Shown: positions 1 through 8,398 of the stretch, in pieces
How positions within the stretch are numbered: position 1 is the first letter of the stretch
Layout of the letters: each line of letters starts with the position of its first letter
Assembly: GCF_014653175.1 (NCBI RefSeq)
Contig: NZ_BNAG01000002.1
Span: 434,001-498,000, forward strand
Origin: Roseivirga thermotolerans
Lineage (GTDB): Bacteria > Bacteroidota > Bacteroidia > Cytophagales > Cyclobacteriaceae
Length of the DNA: 64,000 nucleotides
Direction: 5' to 3'
Notes under the pieces: model-generated
What the model saw: only the letters and a program-made list of their open reading frames with translations
Database searches by the model: none
Told to the model about the DNA's origin: nothing
Position numbers and translations under genes: made by a program

Positions 1-2
1 TG

Positions 3-323
3 ACTACCATTTTCTTTAACGGAACAGCCTCAGATCAATATTTAGCCATTGTGGTGCCCGGCAGAATGTATGCCGATATCTACCGGAAGAAGGGATTGGC
101 CCCGGAAAACCTAAGTAGAACGTTGGAAGATTCCGGTACGGTTACCTCAGTGCTCATTCCATGGAATACCTGCGGTGCTTATCATTCAAAAGTGTTGGGG
201 GTAGCCACAGGGGCCTACTTGTGGTTTGCTTTCTTCAATATTATAAGCCCCGTAATGACTATAATTTACGCATACTTTAACATCAAAATCAGAAAAATTA
301 AACCTTCAGAAACACCGGCATAG
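3..323 (+). CDS. nhaC: Na+/H+ antiporter NhaC family, C-terminal part (5' truncated by window)
   Basis: The reading frame is open from the first bases of the window, so only about the last 106 residues are seen and the true start lies upstream. The motif LIPWNTCGAYHS followed by a hydrophobic stretch FAFFNIISPVMTIIYAY is the typical C-terminal signature of NhaC-type antiporters, which expel sodium in exchange for protons at the inner membrane. The tail is short and basic. A Met at position 51 is internal, because conserved family sequence continues upstream of it. The exonuclease gene follows after 12 bases on the same strand. Family assignment is fairly sure; ion specificity cannot be read from this fragment. 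Confidence 0.82.
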   Translation, partial: TTIFFNGTASDQYLAIVVPGRMYADIYRKKGLAPENLSRTLEDSGTVTSVLIPWNTCGAYHSKVLGVATGAYLWFAFFNIISPVMTIIYAYFNIKIRKIKPSETPA

Positions 324-335
324 ATAAGCTTCCAT

Positions 336-920
336 ATGATGTTTCCACTATCCATTAGCAAAGACGAGGTGATGCAGTTTCCCTTACGACACTATGAGGG
401 GAAAATTGTGGTAGCCGCTACAGAAGAACAGATTGAAGAAGCCATGCGGGAAATTAACCAACATGGGGTAGTGGGGTTTGATACAGAGGCCAAACCTACT
501 TTTAAAAAGGGGCAAGTAAGAAATATTGGTCTTATTCAGGTGGCTACAGAGCAAAAGGTATATCTGCTTAGAACTCATCAATTGGGTATAATGGATAGTG
601 TGCACCATTTTCTGGAAAATGATGAAATACTCAAGGTAGGCATAGGACTAAAAGATGATTATAACTTGCTGGATCGTTTGCGGCCTTTTGAGCCAGCCGG
701 TTTTTTAGACCTCAACGATACATTCGAAGAGTTGGGGGCCGAAAATATAGGAGCCAGAAACCTGGCTGCAATGATTTTGGAAATTAGAATATCAAAATCG
801 GCTCAAACCTCTAACTGGGAGGTAGACCAGCTCACTAAAAAGCAACTTCTGTATGCTGCCACCGATGCCTGGATATGCCTTGAAATATATAAGAAGCTCG
901 ATGGTTGGGGCTATCTTTAA
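336..920 (+). CDS. 3'-5' exonuclease of the RNase D/WRN (DEDDy) type
   Basis: A 194-residue single-domain protein. All DEDDy metal-binding motifs are visible: Exo I as FDTE (Asp49, Glu51), Exo II as GLKDDYN (Asp107/Asp108) and Exo III as YAATD (Tyr173, Asp177). The family removes nucleotides from the 3' end of DNA or RNA with two metal ions. No HRDC or helicase domain is attached, so it resembles the stand-alone exonucleases common in Bacteroidota rather than full RNase D. It starts at the first of two adjacent ATG codons, 12 bases after the nhaC stop, so co-transcription is likely. The substrate is not predictable. Confidence 0.85.
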   Translation: MMFPLSISKDEVMQFPLRHYEGKIVVAATEEQIEEAMREINQHGVVGFDTEAKPTFKKGQVRNIGLIQVATEQKVYLLRTHQLGIMDSVHHFLENDEILKVGIGLKDDYNLLDRLRPFEPAGFLDLNDTFEELGAENIGARNLAAMILEIRISKSAQTSNWEVDQLTKKQLLYAATDAWICLEIYKKLDGWGYL

Positions 921-921
921 A

Positions 922-1452
922 CTACCAACGGCCGGCATAGGCTAAAGACTCTCCCGTGATGCTCTGCAAACAAGCTCTTTTCAGTTGAATAATTTGTCTG
1001 AGGTGCATGTAGTCATGTGCCACCCAGTTCGCCAGTATGTTTCGGGCTGTCATTTGACCATACTCAGGATGAACAAGGTGTGCCTCCCAGTCTGTTGGTA
1101 CTAATTTCCTGAGCCACTCTTCCGATTGCTCTCTCTCCTTTGCCCATTCATTTAATTTTTGGGTGAAATGTTGAGTGGCGTAGCTTTTTTCAGTAACCCA
1201 GGCCTCCGGATCGATTGGTAGAAAAGGAAACTGATTAGGGGCTAAAGCTACCTGCATCCTGTACTTAAAATCATGTTTTTCCTCATCGGCCAAATGGCAA
1301 ATAATTTCCAGCAGGTTCCAACGGCCGGGTTCCGGCTTCCAGCTGATTATGTGGGGCGGAGTTTTTTCAAGCAGGCTTAAAAAGACTTCCTTATTATCAG
1401 CGAGCTGGTTGATTAGCCAGTCGGTTTGTATGTTTTTTTCAGCTTCGTGCAT
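922..1452 (-). CDS. DinB-like metal-dependent protein
   Basis: A 176-residue protein with the DinB/YfiT four-helix-bundle pattern. The likely metal-binding histidines are His53 (CHLADEE) and the pair His146/His150 (HDYMH). Members of this superfamily act in thiol-dependent reactions or have unknown roles; DinB itself is induced by DNA damage in Bacillus. No signal peptide or membrane segment is seen. The gene converges with the exonuclease gene, with one base between the stops, and is divergent from the secreted repeat protein gene. The exact reaction is not predictable. Confidence 0.8.
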   Translation of the reverse strand: MHEAEKNIQTDWLINQLADNKEVFLSLLEKTPPHIISWKPEPGRWNLLEIICHLADEEKHDFKYRMQVALAPNQFPFLPIDPEAWVTEKSYATQHFTQKLNEWAKEREQSEEWLRKLVPTDWEAHLVHPEYGQMTARNILANWVAHDYMHLRQIIQLKRACLQSITGESLAYAGRW

Positions 1453-1496
1453 CCTTTTTGTTCAAAGTATGTCATTCCACCAAAACCTACAACAAA

Positions 1497-2462
1497 ATGC
1501 AACAACTCAAATCGATCCTTACCCTTCTTGCCCTGACTTTTACCATTACTTTCACTCAGGCTCAGGAGCGAATAGAAAAGACTTTTACAGGTATTAAATC
1601 CATTCGGCTGACAACAGCTTCCGGTAATGGCACCATTAAAAAAGGCAGCGGAAATCAGGTGAAAGTGACTGTGGAATATACTTATGATAAAGAGGACTAT
1701 GAACCGGAATTTGAACAGAATGGCGACCGCCTGACTATTAAGGAAGAATTTAGGAGAAGCCGTTGGACTCGCGGTTACTCTGAATGGACGCTTGAGATTC
1801 CGGATGGTCTTGAGCTTGATTTTAAGACAGGGTCTGGAAATATTGAAGTAAACGGGCTGACTGTGGAGCTTCGTACAAATACGGGGTCCGGAAATATTCG
1901 ATTGGATGATGTGCGAGGCGATGTTCATGCCAACACCGGTTCGGGAAATATTTCGCTAAGAGCCGTTGATGGTGCTATGGACGTGAATACAGGTTCAGGC
2001 TCCATTAGGATAGATCGTGCCAAGGGGAATACAGACCTGAATACTGGCAGTGGTAACGTGAGAGCCAATGGAATTGAGGGCGGCCTTAGAATTAACACCG
2101 GCAGTGGCAATATTGAAGTAGATGAAGCCAAAATTCGTGGAAACTCTTCGCTCAATACAGGTTCTGGCAATGTAGAAGTAACTCTGGCAGGAGAACTGGA
2201 CTACGACTTGTCTTTAAACACCGGCTCAGGGAATGCCATGCTCAACTTTAATGGCCATGAAATAGCGGGGGAATTTTATATGAGGGCTAATGATGAAGAT
2301 GATATTAGCGCACCTTTCCGTTTCGACAGGTCGTATGAAGACGATCGTGGTTCTAACTGGAGGGGAAGAAACAAGGGGCATATCAAAGAAGCCAAAATTG
2401 GGAATAAGACCATCAGAATTCGTATTAGTACGGGTTCAGGAAGGGCTGTAGTAAGAAAATAG
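1497..2462 (+). CDS. Secreted DUF4097-type beta-strand repeat protein
   Basis: The product is about 321 residues, starting with a clear signal peptide (hydrophobic core LLALTFTITF, ending TQAQ). An in-frame start 13 codons upstream would place an unlikely segment before the signal, so ATG 1497 is chosen. The body holds nine copies of a TGSGN-like motif, spaced about 16-22 residues, each followed by a short beta strand. This matches the DUF4097 family, which is expected to fold as a right-handed beta-helix-like stack. A charged region (around residues 270-300) separates the last motif from the others. Function is unknown; an extracytoplasmic scaffold or adhesin-like role is inferred. It precedes a permease gene by 62 bases. 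Confidence 0.8.
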   Translation: MQQLKSILTLLALTFTITFTQAQERIEKTFTGIKSIRLTTASGNGTIKKGSGNQVKVTVEYTYDKEDYEPEFEQNGDRLTIKEEFRRSRWTRGYSEWTLEIPDGLELDFKTGSGNIEVNGLTVELRTNTGSGNIRLDDVRGDVHANTGSGNISLRAVDGAMDVNTGSGSIRIDRAKGNTDLNTGSGNVRANGIEGGLRINTGSGNIEVDEAKIRGNSSLNTGSGNVEVTLAGELDYDLSLNTGSGNAMLNFNGHEIAGEFYMRANDEDDISAPFRFDRSYEDDRGSNWRGRNKGHIKEAKIGNKTIRIRISTGSGRAVVRK

Positions 2463-2524
2463 CAGGTCATTGTAACGAATAGCTATTTATTCAGTCTCTA
2501 AAACAACCATAACGCTCAGGTCAA

Positions 2525-4894
2525 ATGCTCAAAAACTTTATAGTGGTTGCGCTGCGCAACCTTAAGAAAAACTCGCTCTATTCGGTAATCAATATCTCCG
2601 GGCTTTCTGTAGGTATTGCTTGCAGTATGCTTATTCTGTTGTGGGTAAAAGAAGAAACTTCGTTCGATAAGTTCATTCCAAAAGTAGACAGGCTTCACCA
2701 GGTGTGGGTCAATGCCTCAATTGCCGGAGGAGTTTCTTCCTGGAATTCAGTGCCTCTGCCCACATACATGGAAATGAAATCGGCCCATGCCAAAATAGTC
2801 AACTCGGCAGTAGCCGGATGGGGAGGTAACCGATTGATAACCAATGGGGATAAGCGCATTAATATTCGTGGCTACTTTGTGAGCAACGAGTTTCTCGATA
2901 TGTTCGAGTTTCCAATGGTAGAAGGAGATAGAAGCCTGGTACTGGACGATCCTTCTTCCATTGTGATTTCAGAAACATTGGCATCAACTCTTTTTCAGGA
3001 AGGAGAAAATCCGATTGGTCAGTTTGTGAAGGTCGATGATTCTAGCACTCTTCAGGTAACGGGTATTATTAAAGACGTACCCCAAAACTCATCTTTTCAG
3101 TTTCATTACCTTATTCCCTGGAAACACCGCGAGTCTATACAACAATGGGTGAGGGACAATACGGACAACTGGGGCAACTATTCTTTTCAGGTGTATGTAG
3201 AACTTGCCGGAGAAGGTGACGAGAAAGAAGTGGAGGAGGCTATAAGTGGTATTCTTACTGAAAAAGGGCAGGACGATGTGCCGCGGGAGTTCTTCCTGCA
3301 CCCGATGAGCCGCTGGAGGCTGCATAGTAATTTTGAAAATGGAGTGGAAGCCGGTGGGCAACAAGAGTATGTTACTCTGTTTTCTGTAATCGCCATGTTC
3401 ATATTGCTAATTGCCTGTATCAACTTTATGAACCTGGCTACAGCCCGTTCTGAAAGAAGAGCACGAGAGGTAGGCATCAGAAAGAGTCTGGGCAGCAAGA
3501 GGGGGCAACTCATTATGCAGTTTTATGGTGAGTCGTTGATCATATCGGTTATATCTTACCTGTTCGCCATTTTGCTGGTGTTGGCCTCTTTACCGGCCTA
3601 TAACAATCTGGTTGATAAACGGCTTTCTATAGACTTTCAGTCGTCAGAATTCTGGCTGTTCTCGCTCACCATCATTTTGCTCACTGGTATTATTTCCGGA
3701 AGTTATCCTTCACTATATCTTTCTTCATTTAACCCCATTAAAACACTTAAAGGCAAAGTAGCGGTGGGTAAGAATGCCAATTTGCCACGCAAAATACTGG
3801 TCATGCTTCAGTTTGGTGTTGCCATCATACTAATAGTAGGCACTATTGTTATTCTAAAACAGATAGACCTGGCCAAAAGCCGCGACATTGGCTATAGTCA
3901 GGAAGGCCTTATTACCGTATCGCTGACCGATGACATTACCAAAAACTATGAGGTAATAAAGAATGAACTGATACGAAAAAACCTCATTGTGAATATGACA
4001 AGGTCTAACAGTCGCATTACGGATATCAACTCCAACAACTTTTTGGGGTGGCCGGGAAAACCGGAGTCGGAAAAAGTAATGTTTGTAACTGTGGTGAGGG
4101 GATATGATTATGCGGAAACAATGGGAGCCAAAATGCTCTATGGCAGAGACTTCAGCAAAGAGTTTTCCAGCGATTCTTCGGCCATTATCATCAATAAAGC
4201 AGCCCTGGACTTGATGGGCCTGGAAGGAGACCCCATTGGTACTTCACTAGATCTTTGGGGCGATAAGCGTAATCTGGTAGGTGTGATCGATAATATACTT
4301 ATGGGCTCTCCTTATGAAGAAGTTCGGCCTATGTTTATGATTATTGACAATTGGGGTGGATCGGTAACCCTAAGGTTGAGGCCAACAGATAATATGCAGT
4401 CTACTTTGGCGGGTGTGCAGGAGGTTTTTGAGCAATATAACCCTGCTTATCCGTTCGAATATCAGTTTGTAGATGAGGCTTTTCAACGCAAGTACACTAC
4501 AATTAATCTAACCAGAAAGCTATCTACCATCTTTGCTGTACTCACCATTTTTATAACCGGCCTGGGCTTGTTTGGCTTAGCCAGTTACATGGCCGAACAG
4601 CGCATAAAAGAAATTGGTATTCGCAAGGTTCTTGGAGCCTCGGTCACTAGCCTGGTGGGGCTCATGTCTAAAGATTTTGCCAAGCTCGTGCTCCTCTCTT
4701 TTGTGATTTCAGCTCCTTTTGCCTACTGGTTGCTACATAATTATTTGCAGCGTTACACCATTAGAACAACTCTTGACTGGTGGATTTTTGTGCTTACAGG
4801 AGCTCTGGCGTTATTCTTCGCCATAGTGGTGGTGGTTAATCAGGCCAGAAGAGCTGCGTTGGCCAATCCGGCCAGTTCGCTACGAAATGAATGA
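2525..4894 (+). CDS. MacB/FtsX-type ABC transporter permease
   Basis: A 789-residue membrane protein with the duplicated FtsX architecture: an N-terminal membrane helix (residues about 15-40), a large extracytoplasmic MacB_PCD domain, a three-helix FtsX block (about 285-420), a second periplasmic domain and a final FtsX block (about 675-775). The motifs AREVGIRKSLGS and IKEIGIRKVLGAS in front of the two helix blocks are diagnostic. Such proteins use ATP hydrolysis by a partner to move periplasmic cargo by mechanotransmission. No ATPase gene lies nearby, so the partner must be encoded elsewhere. Substrate unknown. Confidence 0.9.
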   Translation: MLKNFIVVALRNLKKNSLYSVINISGLSVGIACSMLILLWVKEETSFDKFIPKVDRLHQVWVNASIAGGVSSWNSVPLPTYMEMKSAHAKIVNSAVAGWGGNRLITNGDKRINIRGYFVSNEFLDMFEFPMVEGDRSLVLDDPSSIVISETLASTLFQEGENPIGQFVKVDDSSTLQVTGIIKDVPQNSSFQFHYLIPWKHRESIQQWVRDNTDNWGNYSFQVYVELAGEGDEKEVEEAISGILTEKGQDDVPREFFLHPMSRWRLHSNFENGVEAGGQQEYVTLFSVIAMFILLIACINFMNLATARSERRAREVGIRKSLGSKRGQLIMQFYGESLIISVISYLFAILLVLASLPAYNNLVDKRLSIDFQSSEFWLFSLTIILLTGIISGSYPSLYLSSFNPIKTLKGKVAVGKNANLPRKILVMLQFGVAIILIVGTIVILKQIDLAKSRDIGYSQEGLITVSLTDDITKNYEVIKNELIRKNLIVNMTRSNSRITDINSNNFLGWPGKPESEKVMFVTVVRGYDYAETMGAKMLYGRDFSKEFSSDSSAIIINKAALDLMGLEGDPIGTSLDLWGDKRNLVGVIDNILMGSPYEEVRPMFMIIDNWGGSVTLRLRPTDNMQSTLAGVQEVFEQYNPAYPFEYQFVDEAFQRKYTTINLTRKLSTIFAVLTIFITGLGLFGLASYMAEQRIKEIGIRKVLGASVTSLVGLMSKDFAKLVLLSFVISAPFAYWLLHNYLQRYTIRTTLDWWIFVLTGALALFFAIVVVVNQARRAALANPASSLRNE

Positions 4895-4898
4895 GTAG

Positions 4899-5429
4899 CT
4901 ATACTTCACATTGATATAGATAGCAGGGTGAGCTAAGGAACTCGAATTGAGGGCCTCGGCTCATTCCATTTTTTTGAGCTACCTGTTGAGAGCCCACATT
5001 GTCTATGTGAATAATGGAGACAACGCGATTGGAAATTTGCTGGTGGATAAAATATTGCTTGAGCGCAATGGCCATTTCAGAGGCCAGCCCTTGCCCCCAA
5101 AGTTCCGGAATCACCGAGTAGCCAATTTCAAACTCAGGCTTCCCTAAAATATCATCGCGCCAAATGATGCCGGCATTGCCTACCAAACGATGAGATTGCT
5201 TGTCGCAGGCAGCCAAAATACCTATGCCGGTTTCATCATAGCGTTTCATTTGCCGGTCAATCCATATTTCCGACTGCAGCTCAGGAGCCTTTTGGTCGGT
5301 AACTCCTACAAAGTGAAGGTTAGGGTTGTTTATAAAAAAGGTGGTCCATGCGGGAACATCTTCATGAGAAAGTGGCCGAAAATAAAGACGTTTAGTTTCT
5401 ATTGGAAAGCTATAGGAATGCAGTTTCAT
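4899..5429 (-). CDS. GNAT family N-acetyltransferase (RimJ/RimL-like)
   Basis: A 176-residue protein with GNAT hallmarks: the N-terminal TKRLYFRPLSHED entry typical of RimJ/RimL-like members, the GNAGIIW strand, and the acetyl-CoA binding loop GQGLASEM after IGYSVIPELWG. It transfers an acetyl group from acetyl-CoA to an amine; the acceptor (ribosomal protein, small molecule or antibiotic) cannot be told from sequence. Its start overlaps the end of the yigZ-like gene by 4 bases, so it is probably the last gene of a three-gene minus-strand operon (DMT transporter, YigZ, GNAT). Confidence 0.88.
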   Translation of the reverse strand: MKLHSYSFPIETKRLYFRPLSHEDVPAWTTFFINNPNLHFVGVTDQKAPELQSEIWIDRQMKRYDETGIGILAACDKQSHRLVGNAGIIWRDDILGKPEFEIGYSVIPELWGQGLASEMAIALKQYFIHQQISNRVVSIIHIDNVGSQQVAQKNGMSRGPQFEFLSSPCYLYQCEV

Positions 5430-6037
5430 GGTATCTTGTACTGAATGGCGTGGCTAAGATTTTGTAAAAGTATAACCTTGTTTTCAAACTCTTCTACTTT
5501 ACTCACAATGAGTTCGGCCTCAAGACTGCATTCCATTTCAAACTCCTGTCGGGTAATCTGCATTTCAAAGTCATTAACCAGTTTCATGGCCTCGTTCATT
5601 TCTTCATATGGAAACTGAAGCTTTATGGTTTGGGTAATGAGTTTTTCTTCAATGCTGGTGTTATCAAGAGCCAGAGCGGCAGCTGTTTTATAGGCATTGA
5701 TAAGTCCGCTCACCCCCAATTTAGTACCTCCAAAATAGCGAACTACAATAACCAGCGTGTTGGTGAGTTCTTTCGACCGTATTTGTCCAAGTATTGGATC
5801 TCCGGCCGAATGATTGGGCTCTCCATCATCATTTGCCCTAAACTGCGTCCCTTCATGACCCAGAATATAGGCATAGCAATGGTGGCGGGCATCATAATAG
5901 GTTTTGCGAGTTTCTTCCAGTCTTTCTTTTACCTCATCTTCTGTTTTTACCGGAAAAGCCAGGCCTATGAATTTGCTGCCTTTTTCCTTGTATAATCCTT
6001 CGGCTGGTTGGCCTATGGTTAGAAAGCTATCCTGCAT
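5426..6037 (-). CDS. yigZ: YigZ/IMPACT family protein (UPF0029)
   Basis: A 203-residue protein. Residues about 15-125 carry the UPF0029/IMPACT domain with the conserved KGSKFIG start, ARHHCYAY, NDDGEPNHSAGDPIL and YFGGTKLGVSGL motifs; the C-terminal about 70 residues match the extra domain found in bacterial YigZ. Eukaryotic IMPACT binds GCN1 and inhibits GCN2 signalling; the role of the bacterial proteins is unclear, with a translation-related function proposed. It sits between a DMT transporter gene (one base upstream) and a GNAT gene (4-base overlap). Confidence 0.92.
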   Translation of the reverse strand: MQDSFLTIGQPAEGLYKEKGSKFIGLAFPVKTEDEVKERLEETRKTYYDARHHCYAYILGHEGTQFRANDDGEPNHSAGDPILGQIRSKELTNTLVIVVRYFGGTKLGVSGLINAYKTAAALALDNTSIEEKLITQTIKLQFPYEEMNEAMKLVNDFEMQITRQEFEMECSLEAELIVSKVEEFENKVILLQNLSHAIQYKIP

Positions 6038-6038
6038 G

Positions 6039-6929
6039 CTACAAAGCTTTCAAAATCTCCTGATAGCTCAAAAGGAATATGACCACTAATGCCAGTCCTA
6101 CCCCGATATAATTGATTCTGGAAAGTCTCTCTTTGAAGATTACAATGGCCAGGAGTGTAGAAACTATGATTATGCCAATGTTGAGAATAGGATAAACAAT
6201 GGCTCCATTGTTATTAAATGCGCTTAGTCCTTTGAGTTTAAAGAAGATAGAGAAGTAATTGGGAATACCCAGGCAAATGCCACCTACCAATTCTTTCCAT
6301 CCGAATTTTACGCGTTTAACAAGGCAGAACAAACTGCCTGAAACGAAGGCCGACCCGAAAATGAAGATTGGAAATATAGGCTCAACCGCTTCTTCTATGT
6401 AGTTGTGGTTGGCATAATTGATAGAGCTGTCTATAAGTCCGCCCAACACAAAAATACTCATGGGCAACAACAAGTACTTGAGCGTAATGGGCTGCATTGA
6501 ACTATCACGCTTCTTCCGGCTTACCAGTGCAATGGAAACAAAAGTAAGGGCTATGCCCAGGTAGTTCCATGAGTCTAATTCGTTGACAGCATATTTAAAA
6601 ACAAACAAACTGAGTATTACGGGAAAGGCAAGGCTCATTTTGCTGGCCACCGTAGCTACCGATACCCCTCTTTTCTGTGTGGTGTAGGCCATAAGAAAGA
6701 AAGAGGAAATGAAAACAATACCCAATGCCAGGGCAAAAGGAAACCAGGGAGCTGAGGGTTCAACATGCGTCTTTAGACTATTAGCCCCTACGAAGGAAAC
6801 CCCAGTTACTACGCATACCCCATAGTTAACCACAATGGCCGGTAGGGTATTGACATTGAATTTACTGTATGACCTGAAGGCCATAAAAATGGCCACATTG
6901 GCAAGAATAGTGATGAGTAAATACACCAT
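6039..6929 (-). CDS. DMT superfamily (EamA-like) transporter
   Basis: About 296 residues with ten hydrophobic segments in two five-helix halves, as in drug/metabolite transporters of the inner membrane. The start MVYLLITILANVAIF is chosen over an upstream in-frame ATG at 6962 because it matches the usual beginning of Bacteroidota family members and because a near-consensus -7 box (TATTTTCG, read on the minus strand at 6936-6943) lies just upstream. Substrate is unknown. It heads the putative operon with yigZ and the GNAT gene. Confidence 0.85.
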   Translation of the reverse strand: MVYLLITILANVAIFMAFRSYSKFNVNTLPAIVVNYGVCVVTGVSFVGANSLKTHVEPSAPWFPFALALGIVFISSFFLMAYTTQKRGVSVATVASKMSLAFPVILSLFVFKYAVNELDSWNYLGIALTFVSIALVSRKKRDSSMQPITLKYLLLPMSIFVLGGLIDSSINYANHNYIEEAVEPIFPIFIFGSAFVSGSLFCLVKRVKFGWKELVGGICLGIPNYFSIFFKLKGLSAFNNNGAIVYPILNIGIIIVSTLLAIVIFKERLSRINYIGVGLALVVIFLLSYQEILKAL

Positions 6930-7078
6930 AGCCTGCGAAAATACGGAAAAACTTTGTGGCAACAGTGTTTCCCCGTGCCCTCTGGAGAGGAATAACTAAG
7001 GGCTGTATTTTGGAATTACCAGTGGGTTCAATCAAATTGGGCTTGCGGCTACACCAAATAATTTTTGTAAGATTGACC

Positions 7079-7468
7079 ATGCGCAAAAAACCTGAATGCT
7101 ATGAGTTTAGTACCCGAATGGACCAAAGAGGACGGCTCAATTTTCTGGAGGAGCTCAAAGACGTACCTTTTGAGGTAAAAAGAGTGTATTGGCTCACAGG
7201 AGTACCCGAGCAACAGGTGAGGGGAGGGCATGCTCACAAAACAGGAGAACAGGTGATTGTGTGCATTCAGGGGCTGGTAGAAGTGGTGTTGGAAGATACG
7301 GCCGGAGAGCTGTTTACCTGCACGCTCAGCTCGCCCGATCAGGGGCTGTACATTCCTCCCATGTGGTGGGGGAAGATGCTGTTTAAAGAAAAAGCCATAT
7401 TGCTGGGGCTAGCTTCAGACGAGTTTTCAGAAGAAGATTACATTAGGCAAAAAGCTGACTTTAAATGA
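7079..7468 (+). CDS. FdtA/WxcM-like cupin (sugar nucleotide ketoisomerase-like)
   Basis: A 129-residue cupin. The motif RGGHAHKTGEQVIVCIQG, with paired histidines and Gln, plus YIPPMWWG are characteristic of the FdtA/QdtA/WxcM family, which catalyses 3,4-ketoisomerisation of dTDP-4-keto-6-deoxyglucose in deoxyaminosugar pathways. The frame stays open 41 codons upstream, but that extension has no family similarity, so ATG 7079 is used. No FdtB/FdtC aminotransferase or transferase follows, so the exact sugar product is uncertain. It overlaps the next gene by 4 bases and starts a four-gene surface-glycan operon. Confidence 0.8.
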   Translation: MRKKPECYEFSTRMDQRGRLNFLEELKDVPFEVKRVYWLTGVPEQQVRGGHAHKTGEQVIVCIQGLVEVVLEDTAGELFTCTLSSPDQGLYIPPMWWGKMLFKEKAILLGLASDEFSEEDYIRQKADFK

Positions 7469-8388
7469 TTGAACTGAGCCGTGAATTGCCTGATAAGAGC
7501 ATGGCCAATGAGCCGGAACAATTGCTGTATGGCCTGCCGGCTTACGGTAAAGTAAGCTCGGGCCAGGAGCCACTTTGTTTCTATGGGCTAAGCCTGGGGG
7601 GCTTGTGTTGTCGGGTAAGCTTTACAGCCGGAGAACATGAAGCGATTAGTCTCATGAATGCCCCTTTTTCAGGTATAGACATTGCTCCAAGTTGCACTCA
7701 TTCGGAGGTGCTGGCTTGGCTGCAACAAGTAGAAAAGCACTTGAAGTCTGCCGGCTACAAGACCGTCACTTTACACCAACCTCCGGCAGTCTACGGCAAT
7801 CAGTCATTGGTAGAGCGAGTGCTTACAGCCAGCGGCTACCAGCTCATAAGCAGTCGTAATTTTCATGTGATTTCGGTCAACGAAAGACCTCTAACCAGTC
7901 AAATGTCGGGCATGCAACTACGCAGATTCAGGAAGCTCTTGCGGGAGGAACCCGTGTTTGAAAGCTACGACTCGTCTGCTCTGAGCACTGTATTCCGGCA
8001 GATTGAACAATGGCGCAACACGGTAGATCAGCCGGTGAGCTTAGGCAAGGAGCAGGTTTTGGAACAAGCCAAGGCCTGCAAAGGGCATTATCATGCTTTT
8101 GGTCTCAGTCTTAAAAATCGGTTGGCGGCAGCTACTGTAGCTGTACGGGTGAGGGAAGATGCTTTGTATCACTTTTTACCGGCTAGCGACAGGGAATTGC
8201 ATTCTGTGAGCCCTATGGTTGGGCTCGTAAACGGGCTGTACGATTGGTGCAGGCAACAGGGAATTACTATGCTCGATTTGGGGTCGTCCTATGTTCGGGG
8301 TATTGAAAAAGCTTCCCTTGTTCGGTTCAAAGAAAGCCTTGGAGCAAAAGCCTCAGTGGCTTTGAGTTGGCAGAAAACACTATCTTAG
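7465..8388 (+). CDS. FemAB-like GNAT-fold acyltransferase
   Basis: A 307-residue protein resembling the FemAB/GNAT acyltransferases often found in exopolysaccharide clusters. The central part has the helix QLRRFRKLLRE, and the C-terminal half has an acyl-CoA acetyltransferase-like fold ending with MLDLGSSYVRGIEKASLVRFKESLG, where a Phe-Lys-x-x-(Leu/Phe)-Gly motif is the usual FemAB end. Role inferred: acylation or aminoacylation of a glycan intermediate. The start ATG overlaps the cupin stop by 4 bases, and the flippase gene begins 10 bases after the stop. No signal peptide is present, so the protein is expected in the cytoplasm. Confidence 0.7.
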   Translation: MIELSRELPDKSMANEPEQLLYGLPAYGKVSSGQEPLCFYGLSLGGLCCRVSFTAGEHEAISLMNAPFSGIDIAPSCTHSEVLAWLQQVEKHLKSAGYKTVTLHQPPAVYGNQSLVERVLTASGYQLISSRNFHVISVNERPLTSQMSGMQLRRFRKLLREEPVFESYDSSALSTVFRQIEQWRNTVDQPVSLGKEQVLEQAKACKGHYHAFGLSLKNRLAAATVAVRVREDALYHFLPASDRELHSVSPMVGLVNGLYDWCRQQGITMLDLGSSYVRGIEKASLVRFKESLGAKASVALSWQKTLS

Positions 8389-8398
8389 CAGCAAAAGA

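Noticed and set aside
1413-2170. Long open frames on the minus strand opposite the repeat protein gene
   Set aside because: They mirror the repetitive coding sequence (TGSGN motifs) and carry no family pattern or signal; antisense shadows.
1800-2240. Regularly spaced repeats that look a little like a CRISPR array
   Set aside because: The repeats are short, imperfect and keep the reading frame of the secreted protein; no leader and no cas genes.
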